DNA of 29,015 nucleotides from DTU015 sp964406505 (lineage in GTDB: Bacteria; Bacillota; Sulfobacillia; Fermentithermobacillales; Fermentithermobacillaceae), in the NCBI GenBank assembly GCA_964406505.1, contig CAYORX010000021.1, positions 1 through 29,015 of the forward strand. Direction: 5' to 3'. Under the pieces are notes generated by a model. That model worked only from the letters and a program-made list of their open reading frames with translations. It did no database searches and had not been told where the DNA came from. This document shows, piece after piece, positions 15,844 to 22,748 of this stretch. A program made the position numbers and the translations under genes. The number at the start of each line of letters is the position of its first letter. Position 1 is the first letter of the stretch.

Positions 15844-16833
15844 TCACCATTGAATTGCAATCGAACCCCAACTAAGTCCGGCTCCGTAACCTACTAAAAC
15901 GATCAAATCTCCCTTTTCTATGCGCCCTTGAGTATAAGCTTCATGTAATGCGATAGGAATTGAAGCCGCAGATGTATTACCGTATTTATTGAGATTTATC
16001 ATTACTCTTTCTACGGGTAAATTCAATCTTCTGCACGCTGAAATTATTATCCTAATATTCGCTTGATGCGGTATTAAAAGATCAATGTCGGTCACAACTT
16101 TACCTAATTTTTTGAGCAACGTCCTCACAGACATGTCAATCGCTTTAACTGCAAATTTAAAAACTGCTCGGCCTTCCATATGTATATAGTGCAGCCGTTT
16201 TTCAATGGTTTGTTTGCTCGCCGGCATTTTAGCTAGTCCTGCAGGTAACAATAGCGTTTTAGATTGTGACCCATCAGAACCCAGATCAAAGTTAAGTATT
16301 CCTTCATCTGCAAAACCTCTCGTGAGTAAAGCAGCACCGGCTCCATCACCAAACAATACACATGTATTTCGATCGGTCCAGTCTATAAACCTAGATAAAG
16401 TTTCAGCTCCCACTACCATAACATTTTTGTACACGCCGGCACTGATAAATTGTGCTCCGACAGCAACCGCATAAATAAAACCCGTACAACCTACCTCCAT
16501 ATCAAAAGCCGCAGCGTTTCTGGCCAATATACTACCCTGAACGATACATGCCGTAGCAGGGAAAACGTAATCAGGGCTAGCGGAAGCCACTATGATCAAA
16601 TCAATATCAGAAGCTAAAATTTTCGAAGATGACAGACAAGAAATCGCAGCTTTCGCAGCCATGTCTGCTGTACTCATCTCGGCAAAAGCTATACGGCGTT
16701 CTTCAATCCCTGTCCTATCGAAAATCCAATCAGCAGACATTCCTACCATCTTTCCTAAATCTGCATTGGATAGGACCGTGGGAGGAACATAGGAACCTAT
16801 GGATTCTATTATAACAGATATAGGCTTTCTCAT
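15844..16833 (-). CDS. fabH: beta-ketoacyl-ACP synthase III
   Basis: FabH starts fatty acid chains by condensing acyl-CoA with malonyl-ACP. The 329-residue protein has Cys116 in E-V-G-C-T-G-F (A-C-S-G-F in most), His256 in P-H-Q-A-N and Asn286 in G-N-T-S-A-A-S, plus G-D-G-A-G-A. The ATG overlaps the plsX stop by four bases (ATGA). It is the first fab enzyme gene after plsX. Primer preference (acetyl versus branched) cannot be told from sequence by eye. Confidence 0.96.
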   Translation of the reverse strand: MRKPISVIIESIGSYVPPTVLSNADLGKMVGMSADWIFDRTGIEERRIAFAEMSTADMAAKAAISCLSSSKILASDIDLIIVASASPDYVFPATACIVQGSILARNAAAFDMEVGCTGFIYAVAVGAQFISAGVYKNVMVVGAETLSRFIDWTDRNTCVLFGDGAGAALLTRGFADEGILNFDLGSDGSQSKTLLLPAGLAKMPASKQTIEKRLHYIHMEGRAVFKFAVKAIDMSVRTLLKKLGKVVTDIDLLIPHQANIRIIISACRRLNLPVERVMINLNKYGNTSAASIPIALHEAYTQGRIEKGDLIVLVGYGAGLSWGSIAIQW

Positions 16834-17858
16834 GACTGGCTCACGCGATGTTGCTTAGATAACGTTTCTGAAATAATCGAAATTACATCGCGAGATAAAA
16901 ATTTTAGGGCTTGCTTAATACCATTTGCCATAGCAAAAGCACCTGAAGAGCCGTGACATTTTATTAAGCAACCATTTAATCCTAATAGGGGAGCGCCCCC
17001 ATAAGCTGAATAATTTAGGATCTGACTTGTTTTACTGAAAACAGGTTTAAGAAGAAACGCACCTAGCTTAAACATTTTACTGGAATGGATTTGATGTTTA
17101 AGTATATTTGATTGGAATAATGCCGTTCCTTCGCAGGCTTTGAGAAATATATTACCTGTAAAGCCATCAGTTACAACCACATCGGTTTTTTTGGTAAACA
17201 CATCGCGCGCCTCAATGTTACCTATGAAATTAAGGGGCGCCTCGCTAAGCATTTTATATGCTTCCCTGGCAATCGAATTCCCTTTGTTTTTTTCAACACC
17301 TATGTTCAACAGACTTATTTTTGGATCTCGCCATCCAAGTACCTGTTCAGCATATATTTTACCCATAAATCCAAACTCGACTAAAGTGCCTGGGCGAACA
17401 TCAGATGAAGCACCTAAATCCATAAAGAGTACACCTTGTTCACCCTCGGAAGGCAAGACTGTAGCGATACAGGGACGGCTTACACCTTTTGCACGTCGAA
17501 CAATCAGTACGCCTCCCGCTACAAGCGCCCCTGTTGAACCTGCTGACACAAATGCACCCGCCTGCTTGTTTTTAACGGCAGTAAGACCTTTCACAATAGT
17601 AGAATCTGTTTTATGCCTTATGGCACTTACAGGTTGCTCCTCAGTATCAATTACTTGGTCACATTTGATTGTCCTTAGATTAGAAAAGTTTCCGCATTTA
17701 TTTAGACGTTCTATCGCATTTTCATCCCCCAAAGCTAATATTTTGGTACCCTCTTTCAAGGCTGATATACATCCGCCTATAGCAGCGTCAGGAGCGTGAT
17801 CGCCTCCCATCAAATCCACAGCAATAATATCGTTTTTCAAAGTTACTGCTATGCCCAA
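16830..17858 (-). CDS. plsX: phosphate acyltransferase PlsX
   Basis: PlsX converts acyl-ACP and phosphate to acyl-phosphate, the acyl donor for PlsY in phosphatidic acid synthesis, as a peripheral membrane enzyme. The 342-residue protein has D-L-M-G-G-D-H-A-P (15-23), S-A-G-S-T-G-A (105-111), M-D-L-G-A, and G-F-T-G-N-I-F-L-K. The start is TTG at 17858, six bases after a run of seven Gs, and lies two bases past the fapR stop. Because FakA also makes acyl-phosphate, PlsX can link exogenous and newly made fatty acids through the acyl-phosphate/acyl-ACP equilibrium. Confidence 0.96.
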   Translation of the reverse strand: MGIAVTLKNDIIAVDLMGGDHAPDAAIGGCISALKEGTKILALGDENAIERLNKCGNFSNLRTIKCDQVIDTEEQPVSAIRHKTDSTIVKGLTAVKNKQAGAFVSAGSTGALVAGGVLIVRRAKGVSRPCIATVLPSEGEQGVLFMDLGASSDVRPGTLVEFGFMGKIYAEQVLGWRDPKISLLNIGVEKNKGNSIAREAYKMLSEAPLNFIGNIEARDVFTKKTDVVVTDGFTGNIFLKACEGTALFQSNILKHQIHSSKMFKLGAFLLKPVFSKTSQILNYSAYGGAPLLGLNGCLIKCHGSSGAFAMANGIKQALKFLSRDVISIISETLSKQHRVSQS

Positions 17859-17860
17859 AC

Positions 17861-18424
17861 CTAGCCCCCCCTTTCATCTAGTGCAAAGACTAGAAACTTA
17901 CCTCTGAATACCTGTTCCTCTTGGGAGCGGGTTTCCACAAGTACCACAAATTTATTTCCTTTTTCGCGAATCACCTGTGCTTTGGCAATTAGTTTCTCTC
18001 CTACTTTCGCTTGCCGTTTAAATTTAAGATTGGCTATCCCGGTTACAACATTTTCGGCATCTATAACGCAAATTGCCAAAGAATCAGCTTGGGCGAAAAT
18101 ATAATGGCTCCTTGTAATACGTGTACGTTGAAAAGCCATCTCAGATGTAACTTCCATAATCGAAATCGCAGATTTCCCTAAATTAAGATCTATTAATTCA
18201 CCAATAACCTCAGATTGCCCCATAGCCCGAACTCTTTCATAAACCCGTTCTGCTACTTCTTTGGTCCGGGTTCTTTGACCCGGAATACCTAAAGCTAACC
18301 TATCTAATCGTATTGTTTGTACGCTAACGTCAAAGTGACGAGCTAACCTTCGATCAGGTAAAAACGGATTGCCATCTAGAATTTGTTTAAGTCGCTGTCT
18401 TCGTTGCTTAGGATCGTGTGTCAT
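17861..18424 (-). CDS. fapR: malonyl-CoA-sensing transcription repressor FapR
   Basis: FapR represses fatty acid and phospholipid genes and is released by malonyl-CoA. The protein (187 residues from the ATG at 18424; Bacillus 188) has a DeoR-like helix-turn-helix at 22-42 (L-A-R-H-F-D-V-S-V-Q-T-I-R-L-D-R) and a hot-dog ligand domain from about 75. Aligned by eye with the Bacillus protein, ligand-pocket Phe and Arg are kept (F98, R105) while the Asn of A-Q-A-N-S is Asp114. A longer frame starts with GTG at 18442 but lacks an SD site; AAAGGTG lies six bases before the chosen ATG. A FapR-like operator and a promoter lie just upstream, so autoregulation is likely. Confidence 0.95.
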   Translation of the reverse strand: MTHDPKQRRQRLKQILDGNPFLPDRRLARHFDVSVQTIRLDRLALGIPGQRTRTKEVAERVYERVRAMGQSEVIGELIDLNLGKSAISIMEVTSEMAFQRTRITRSHYIFAQADSLAICVIDAENVVTGIANLKFKRQAKVGEKLIAKAQVIREKGNKFVVLVETRSQEEQVFRGKFLVFALDERGG

Positions 18425-18442
18425 TAAATTCACCTTTACCAC

Positions 18443-18462
18443 AATTATGACCAGCTACTAAT
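18443..18462 (-). promoter_or_regulatory. probable FapR operator
   Basis: The minus strand reads ATTAGTAGCTGGTCATAATT, which closely follows the Bacillus FapR site (TTAGTACC-type left arm, TTAAT-type right arm, as I recall it). It lies just downstream of the predicted transcription start and 19 bases before the fapR ATG, where bound FapR could block transcription of fapR-plsX-fab. The consensus was recalled, not searched. Confidence 0.65.
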
Positions 18463-18480
18463 ACCTTAATCTTAATGGCA

Positions 18481-18509
18481 AGTATATACATTTTGAGATG
18501 AGTTAGCAA
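18481..18509 (-). promoter_or_regulatory. sigma-A-type promoter for fapR-plsX-fab operon
   Basis: TTGCTA (18509-18504), a 17-base spacer and TATACT (18486-18481) on the minus strand give a start near 18474, about 12 bases before the FapR-like operator. The terminator of the preceding rpmF gene lies just upstream, so fapR should begin its own transcript. Confidence 0.6.
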
Positions 18510-18524
18510 TTGCAATTAAAATCA

Positions 18525-18549
18525 AAAACTCCGAAATACCCGGAGTTTT
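18525..18549 (-). terminator. Rho-independent terminator after rpmF
   Basis: AAAACTCCG and CGGAGTTTT (18525-18533 and 18541-18549) form a perfect nine-pair stem with a seven-base loop. On the minus strand it is followed by TGATTTTAATT. It ends the ylbN-rpmF transcript 24 bases past the rpmF stop. Confidence 0.8.
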
Positions 18550-18572
18550 AAAATGTGAATACTAATTTATGA

Positions 18573-18761
18573 TTACCGTTTTGCTTTAATAACTTGCCGG
18601 CCTTTGTAGTAACCACAATCAAGACATACCCTATGCGGGATGATCAGCGAGTGGCATTGTGGGCACTCTACTAAATTCGGAGCTGTAAGCCTTTTTTTCC
18701 ACGCGGAAGCTCTTCTCATATCACGTTTAGACCTAGAAGTTCTTCTTTTTGGAACCGCCAT
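18573..18761 (-). CDS. rpmF: 50S ribosomal protein L32, zinc-binding form
   Basis: L32 is a small 50S protein. The 62-residue sequence begins M-A-V-P-K-R-R-T-S and carries four cysteines (33, 36, 46, 49) in two C-x-x-C pairs, the zinc-ribbon (C+) form. Its ATG lies inside the 3' end of the DUF177 gene (29-base overlap), a coupling conserved across bacteria. A terminator follows. Confidence 0.97.
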   Translation of the reverse strand: MAVPKRRTSRSKRDMRRASAWKKRLTAPNLVECPQCHSLIIPHRVCLDCGYYKGRQVIKAKR

Positions 18762-19293
18762 CTTTTTTGCCCCCTTTTTCTAAAGCTTCTAATAATTTTC
18801 TACCGAAAGGCGTCGATTGAGTATCGTGATCTGTACATTCGCACTGAGTTTCATTAAGGTTTACCCCACAAATCTCGCAAAAACCTTTGCAATTTCTATT
18901 GCATAGCGGCTTCATTGGAATATTGAGTAAGATCTCATGTTGTAGCATATTATCTAAAACAATATGTTCGCCATCCAATAAGAAAGACTCAATATCGTCT
19001 TCGCTGGAGGCTTTAGCACCTATGTCATGAACGAAATTACCTTCACAGCTAAATTCGATCTGATGATCAAAGTTACCAAGACACCTCGAACACGTTAGAC
19101 GTATAGTTCCTTTCGCATTGGCTTGAACATAAATTCCACTTCCGGTAGAAGTAGCTATACCTTCTACCTGAAAAATCGAATTTTTAACACCAATTTGACT
19201 TTGTTCTCCGAACGGTTTGATGTTACCAATTTCAGAAAAGGAAAGAGTTAAGCCGGGTTGCTCTATAATCTTCGAAACGTTAATTCTCAACAT
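18733..19293 (-). CDS. ylbN: DUF177/YceD family protein (YlbN)
   Basis: YceD/DUF177 proteins are encoded next to rpmF almost everywhere and are linked to 23S rRNA accumulation in plants and E. coli; the exact role is unclear. The protein has the family core L-T-C-S-R-C-L near residue 67 and a cysteine-rich tail (C-N-R-N-C-K-G-F-C-x-x-C-G-x-N-L-N). A longer frame begins at 19359. I chose the ATG at 19293 (186 residues) because GGAGGG lies four bases upstream, the family normally opens with M-x-I-N-V-S-K, and the strong promoter at 19318-19347 lies inside the longer version. Confidence 0.9.
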   Translation of the reverse strand: MLRINVSKIIEQPGLTLSFSEIGNIKPFGEQSQIGVKNSIFQVEGIATSTGSGIYVQANAKGTIRLTCSRCLGNFDHQIEFSCEGNFVHDIGAKASSEDDIESFLLDGEHIVLDNMLQHEILLNIPMKPLCNRNCKGFCEICGVNLNETQCECTDHDTQSTPFGRKLLEALEKGGKKDGGSKKKNF

Positions 19294-19317
19294 CGAACCC
19301 TCCATTGGCATAAGGGG

Positions 19318-19347
19318 ATTATATCTATACGCGACACAACATGTCAA
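19318..19347 (-). promoter_or_regulatory. strong sigma-A promoter for ylbN-rpmF
   Basis: TTGACA (19347-19342), an 18-base spacer and TATAAT (19323-19318), both perfect hexamers, lie 25 bases before the ylbN ATG. This is the best sigma-A promoter seen in the window and fits the high demand for a ribosomal protein. Confidence 0.8.
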
Positions 19348-19355
19348 GAATGGCT

Positions 19356-20078
19356 TCAATTTTTAAGTACATGAAGGGCTTCTTGAAATGTATCAACACC
19401 GTAAACTTTCATCTCGCCTGCGTACTGCAAGGCTTCGCTAAGATTAGGTTTAGGTACTAGAAAGATTTCAATACCCTTGTTTCTACATGCAATCGTCTTT
19501 TGTGCAATTCCCCCAACAGAAAGCACGTTCCCATCTGATTCAAGAATACCGGTACCTGCTATCTTTCGCCCCATGATCATATCGTGACCCATTCTACTCA
19601 TTATTTCAAGCGAAAATACGAGCCCGGCGGAAGGTCCTGCTACTTGTCCTGGTCTAATTTTTGTGCAAATAGGAAAAGGTCCATCTAAAGAAACTGGTAT
19701 TCCTTGGCTAGCTAACGCTACATAAACAGCGATAATTTGGCTGTTTTTCATTAAATTTCGATTATCTCCCACATATTCTTCCACACTTCTTTGACCTAAC
19801 ACAGCACGCTTCGACCAAAAAGCTAAATCACGATCTAAAGTAGCTCTAACAAATTCTGCTACGCTAGCATCTTTAGCTATCACTGATACCATGAAAAAAG
19901 ACGGAGTGGATACAGCCGGATAACCGTCTACATCTATAACGTTAGCAAGCTCAACTACCGGACCCGGTGCGATAACAAGATATCCGGATGGGGTATAACG
20001 TAAAGTCAAGAGTAAAAGGACACAAACTATGGTTAAAACCACTCGTTTCGCACGTTTGTATATCTTTTCTTTGCTCAC
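19356..20078 (-). CDS. ylbL: YlbL-type membrane-anchored Lon-like protease lacking PDZ
   Basis: YlbL/SepM proteins are membrane-tethered serine proteases of the Lon (S16) type; in Bacillus YlbL acts on division inhibitor YneA together with CtpA. This 240-residue protein has one membrane segment (12-26), then the conserved P-G-P-V-V-E-L region, and a Lon-type domain with the Ser-Lys dyad: Ser150 in A-G-P-S-A-G-L and Lys194 in G-G-I-A-Q-K. Family members are about 340 residues with a PDZ domain between the two parts; here residues 112-135 pass straight into the protease domain, so the PDZ is missing. The start is GTG at 20078 with GAGGGG eight bases upstream. It is divergent from ylbJ. Confidence 0.85.
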   Translation of the reverse strand: MSKEKIYKRAKRVVLTIVCVLLLLTLRYTPSGYLVIAPGPVVELANVIDVDGYPAVSTPSFFMVSVIAKDASVAEFVRATLDRDLAFWSKRAVLGQRSVEEYVGDNRNLMKNSQIIAVYVALASQGIPVSLDGPFPICTKIRPGQVAGPSAGLVFSLEIMSRMGHDMIMGRKIAGTGILESDGNVLSVGGIAQKTIACRNKGIEIFLVPKPNLSEALQYAGEMKVYGVDTFQEALHVLKN

Positions 20079-20139
20079 TAAGAATACCCCTCTCTATTCA
20101 TCCATATAGATTTATGGTGAGTCAAGGAGGTTAGGGCTA

Positions 20140-21423
20140 ATGACCGAATACATCACAATCATTCTATTGAGTATTTTATTGGGATTGATTATGCTATGCA
20201 AGCCAAACAAAGCCATGTTCGTTTCCTTTGCTCCAGCCTGTATAGTAATCGCAATCGCTTTATCGATGATACTTCTTCCAGAACCCACCTTCAAAGCAGC
20301 GGAAAGAGGTTTAGCAGTATGGTGGGAAGTAGTTTTGCCTGCCCTTTTACCTTTTTTCATAACTGCAGAACTTTTAATGGGTTTGGGAGTTGTCCATTTT
20401 ATAGGTGTTTTGATGGAACCACTTATGAGACCAATATTCAATGTGCCTGGTACCGGCGCCTTTGTTCTAGCCATGGGAATAGCGTCCGGATACCCACTTG
20501 GCGCAGCTCTTTCAGCCAGGCTCAAGATCGATAATTTGGCCACTAAAACTGAAGCCGAAAGGCTTATGTGTTTTTGCAATACTTCTGACCCACTTTTTAT
20601 GACCGGTGCCGTAGCTGTAGGCATGTTCAAACGTACTGATATTGCCAAGATAATAATATCCACTCACTACTTATCTGCCTTGACCATAGGGTTATTTATG
20701 AGATTCTGGAGACGCAACCACTCCAACACCGCACCCAACAAAGCTCGAGAATCCGGGTCAGCACTTCGGCGCGCATTTAACTCGATGCGACAGACACAAC
20801 AACAATCCGGTAAAGGCCTAGGTGAACTCATGGGAGACGCGGTCAAGCGCGCTTTAGACACTCTGTTACTTATCTTGGGCTTCATCGTTTTATTTTCTGT
20901 AATTTTTGAAATAATCACTTTGGCTGGGATTACTGAATATCTTTCGTTAGTTATTACGAAAATAATACCAGAATCGATACTACCTAAATCTTTGCATCCG
21001 TCAATCGTAAGCGGAATTTTTGAAATTACCATTGCTACTTCTTTAGCTAGCACAGCCAATGCTCATCTTATCGCAAAAGTAGCCGTATGTAGTGGGATAA
21101 TTGCATGGAGCGGACTATCAGTCCATGCACAAGTAGCCGCAGTAATACAACCAGCCGGACTTTCAATTTGGCCATATACCGCCACTAGACTCTGCCAAGG
21201 TGTTTTAGCAGCCCTATATACGGTTTCATTGATGCATCTACAGCGATACAAATGGAGCCTACCCACATTTGAACCCACGCATAGTCAGCCATATTGGCTG
21301 CATACCCTAGGAACCGCTACAAAATCGTGCATAGCTTGGCTTGCCGTAATTATCGTCATCTCATTAAGTTACATCGTGTTTCATATCATCAAGGATTTTT
21401 TATGGAAATACGCCGAATTTTGA
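20140..21423 (+). CDS. ylbJ: sporulation integral membrane protein YlbJ
   Basis: YlbJ is a polytopic membrane protein of the nucleoside-recognition (Gate) domain superfamily, made in the mother cell under sigma-E in Bacillus and needed for heat-resistant spores; its transport substrate is unknown. The 427-residue sequence has about eight hydrophobic segments and the family motifs W-W-x-x-V-L-P-A-L-L-P-F-F, G-x-x-S-G-Y-P-L-G-A and C-N-x-S-x-P-L-F-M. The ATG has AAGGAGG nine bases upstream. It is the only plus-strand gene in the coaD-ylbN cluster, sharing a 61-base divergent region with ylbL. A sigma-E-like pair (AGAATAC and CATATA) is visible there, but the match is weak. Confidence 0.9.
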   Translation: MTEYITIILLSILLGLIMLCKPNKAMFVSFAPACIVIAIALSMILLPEPTFKAAERGLAVWWEVVLPALLPFFITAELLMGLGVVHFIGVLMEPLMRPIFNVPGTGAFVLAMGIASGYPLGAALSARLKIDNLATKTEAERLMCFCNTSDPLFMTGAVAVGMFKRTDIAKIIISTHYLSALTIGLFMRFWRRNHSNTAPNKARESGSALRRAFNSMRQTQQQSGKGLGELMGDAVKRALDTLLLILGFIVLFSVIFEIITLAGITEYLSLVITKIIPESILPKSLHPSIVSGIFEITIATSLASTANAHLIAKVAVCSGIIAWSGLSVHAQVAAVIQPAGLSIWPYTATRLCQGVLAALYTVSLMHLQRYKWSLPTFEPTHSQPYWLHTLGTATKSCIAWLAVIIVISLSYIVFHIIKDFLWKYAEF

Positions 21424-21452
21424 CATAATTTCCAAATTAATAGTTAACCTTC

Positions 21453-22019
21453 TTACAGTACATTTTCATCCGTTTTAGCTACATCGTACCAACTGTCACG
21501 ATCATCCGAATTTCCGGTATCTTGCGTAGAGTTTTGGTTATCTATTTCGACGGATCGCGAATCATCATTATGGGAATTCGTAACATCAAGTTCTCGACGG
21601 TTATCTTTTATTCTTACGAGCATTTCCTCGAACAAATCTTGAACGGTTTTCATTAAATCATCAGCATACTGCCGCGCTCCAAAATGTATCTCTTCAGCTA
21701 CAGACTGAGCTTGTGCTACAAGATGCTCTGCCTGCTCTCTCGCTTCTTTCGCAATTATATGTTCAGATGCCTGGGTCGCTATTTGGCTTTGAGCATCTTT
21801 AATCATATCTTGGGCTTCTTTCCTTGCTTCCCGGAGTATTTGCTCTCGTTCTTTCAGTACCCAGTTGGCACGTTCGAACTCCTGAGGTATCGCGGCTTGC
21901 AAAGCATCTATTAGATCGAACACCTCATCTTCATCAACAATAATCTTTCCGACAAGGGGCAAATGCGAGCATTCCTGAAGATATGTATCAAGGCGATTAA
22001 GTAAATTTAACACGTCCAT
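21453..22019 (-). CDS. coiled-coil protein of the coaD neighbourhood (ATP synthase b-like)
   Basis: The 188-residue soluble protein begins with a short conserved domain (M-D-V-L-x-L-L-x-x-L, then P-L-V-G-K-x-x-V-D-E-D-E-x-x-D-L-I-D), followed by a long charged coiled coil (about 45-145) rich in A-x-E-A-x-x-I/M-I, and an acidic low-complexity tail (S/D/N-rich, about 148-188). Databases often label such Clostridial proteins ATPase or ATP synthase F0 subunit b-like because of the coiled coil, but there is no membrane segment and no ATPase motif. It follows coaD by 38 bases with a GGAGG site, an arrangement I recall from many Clostridia. Its function is unknown; a DivIVA-like scaffold is one possibility. 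Confidence 0.75.
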   Translation of the reverse strand: MDVLNLLNRLDTYLQECSHLPLVGKIIVDEDEVFDLIDALQAAIPQEFERANWVLKEREQILREARKEAQDMIKDAQSQIATQASEHIIAKEAREQAEHLVAQAQSVAEEIHFGARQYADDLMKTVQDLFEEMLVRIKDNRRELDVTNSHNDDSRSVEIDNQNSTQDTGNSDDRDSWYDVAKTDENVL

Positions 22020-22057
22020 CTTTTAAGACCTCCAAAAATAGTGTTGGTCATACACAT

Positions 22058-22549
22058 CTATACTTGTACTTTTTGACACATCTTAGTTAACAGCTTCTGT
22101 TCGACGCTTGGAGGCACAAGCTGTTTCACACAACCACCGTACCCTGCAACTTCTTTTACTAAACTCGAACTGAGATAAAGATATTTTAATGACGTCATCA
22201 TGAACATTGTTTCAATTTCAGGGGCGAGCTTTTTGTTCATTAAAGCCATTTTAAATTCATAATCAAAATCAGAAACAGCCCTAAGTCCCTTAATAAGTAC
22301 TTGTATCCCTTTTTCTTTAGCAAAATCGACGAGAAGGCCTTTGGAACACGTAACTTCAACATTTGTTAGATCTTGACACAGGTCGGAAATCATGTCCACA
22401 CGTTCTTCTATGGTAAACAGAGATTCTTTAGCCTTGTTTTCAAACACTGCTACGTAAAGTTTATCGACATAACGGCAACTCCGTTTAATAATATCTAAAT
22501 GTCCATAAGTTATTGGATCAAAGCTACCAGGATAAGCTGCAACTAGCAA
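22058..22549 (-). CDS. coaD: phosphopantetheine adenylyltransferase
   Basis: CoaD catalyses the fourth step of coenzyme A synthesis, making dephospho-CoA from 4'-phosphopantetheine and ATP. The 163-residue protein has G-S-F-D-P-I-T-Y-G-H (8-17, the nucleotidyltransferase T/H-x-G-H motif), K-G-L-R-A-V-S-D-F-D-Y-E and the C-terminal S-S-S-L-V-K-E (127-133). The start is TTG at 22549, seven bases after AAGGGGG. In most Firmicutes rsmD lies directly upstream in the same operon; here that space holds a predicted small RNA on the opposite strand and a transporter gene. Confidence 0.96.
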   Translation of the reverse strand: MLVAAYPGSFDPITYGHLDIIKRSCRYVDKLYVAVFENKAKESLFTIEERVDMISDLCQDLTNVEVTCSKGLLVDFAKEKGIQVLIKGLRAVSDFDYEFKMALMNKKLAPEIETMFMMTSLKYLYLSSSLVKEVAGYGGCVKQLVPPSVEQKLLTKMCQKVQV

Positions 22550-22585
22550 GGAATAACCCCCTTATTGTATGGCAACGCCGAAAAT

Positions 22586-22613
22586 TTGAATAAAGTTTTA
22601 AAGAGTGTATAAT
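22586..22613 (+). promoter_or_regulatory. promoter of the predicted small RNA
   Basis: TTGAAT (22586-22591), 16 bases and a perfect TATAAT (22608-22613) lie on the plus strand. Read differently, GAATA (22588-22592) and TATAATT resemble a forespore sigma-G/F promoter, but spacing (15) and two -10 bases deviate from the usual pattern, so the sigma class is open. Confidence 0.65.
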
Positions 22614-22619
22614 TCCAAT

Positions 22620-22738
22620 TTTTTTGTTCATAGTACTTAATGAGAGTCAAGGCGCACTCGAAAGATTGCACCTTACAGGCTCTTCCTCCGGTTTCTCCTC
22701 TCCCAATGCCGCTTCCAATAATGGGGCGGCATTTTTTT
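22620..22738 (+). ncRNA. predicted small RNA, possible CsfG relative
   Basis: Between coaD and the DUF606 gene, with no plus-strand gene to serve as a leader for, lies a complete small transcription unit of about 119 bases. After the promoter come: (i) a stem-loop at 22643-22683, with outer AGAG/CTCT, then AAGG/CCTT and GCA/TGC pairs, ending in a GAAA tetraloop closed by C-G; (ii) a pyrimidine-rich stretch at 22684-22704 with TCCTCC and CTCCTCTCCC, able to pair with Shine-Dalgarno sequences; (iii) a strong terminator. The tetraloop appears only on this strand. In Bacillus the sporulation sRNA CsfG is encoded between ylbG and ylbH, next to coaD (ylbI) and ylbJ, the same neighbourhood. The homology is inferred from position and architecture, not from a sequence match. 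Confidence 0.6.
22705..22738 (+). terminator. Rho-independent terminator of the small RNA
   Basis: AATGCCGC (22705-22712) and GCGGCATT (22726-22733) form a perfect eight-pair stem followed by a T tract to 22738. On the minus strand the hairpin is followed by GGGAGAGG, so it does not act as a terminator for the DUF606 gene that ends at 22749. Confidence 0.85.
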
Positions 22739-22748
22739 ACCACCTGCT

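Noticed and set aside
15794..15871. Longer DegV N-terminus (26 extra residues)
   Set aside because: It overlaps the fabH end, has no SD site and does not resemble DegV proteins; the ATG at 15793 has GGGAGG at nine bases.
17140..17799. 219-codon plus-strand frame inside plsX
   Set aside because: It is fully antisense to the clear plsX coding sequence and has no recognisable domain or SD site; it is a shadow of codon bias.
20112..20663. 183-codon minus-strand frame opposite ylbJ
   Set aside because: It is antisense to conserved YlbJ motifs, and its composition is a mirror of the membrane-protein codons.
21424..21452. Terminator between ylbJ and the coiled-coil gene
   Set aside because: The 29-base convergent gap shows no stem-loop.
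22620..22738. SRP RNA or a glycine-type riboswitch
   Set aside because: The conserved SRP apical sequence and the glycine-aptamer motifs are not present on either strand, and no plus-strand gene follows that a riboswitch could control.
22543..22743. 66-codon frame on the minus strand upstream of coaD
   Set aside because: It has no SD site, no family resemblance and no similarity to RsmD, and it covers the promoter, stem and terminator of the predicted plus-strand RNA. It is explained as a chance frame.
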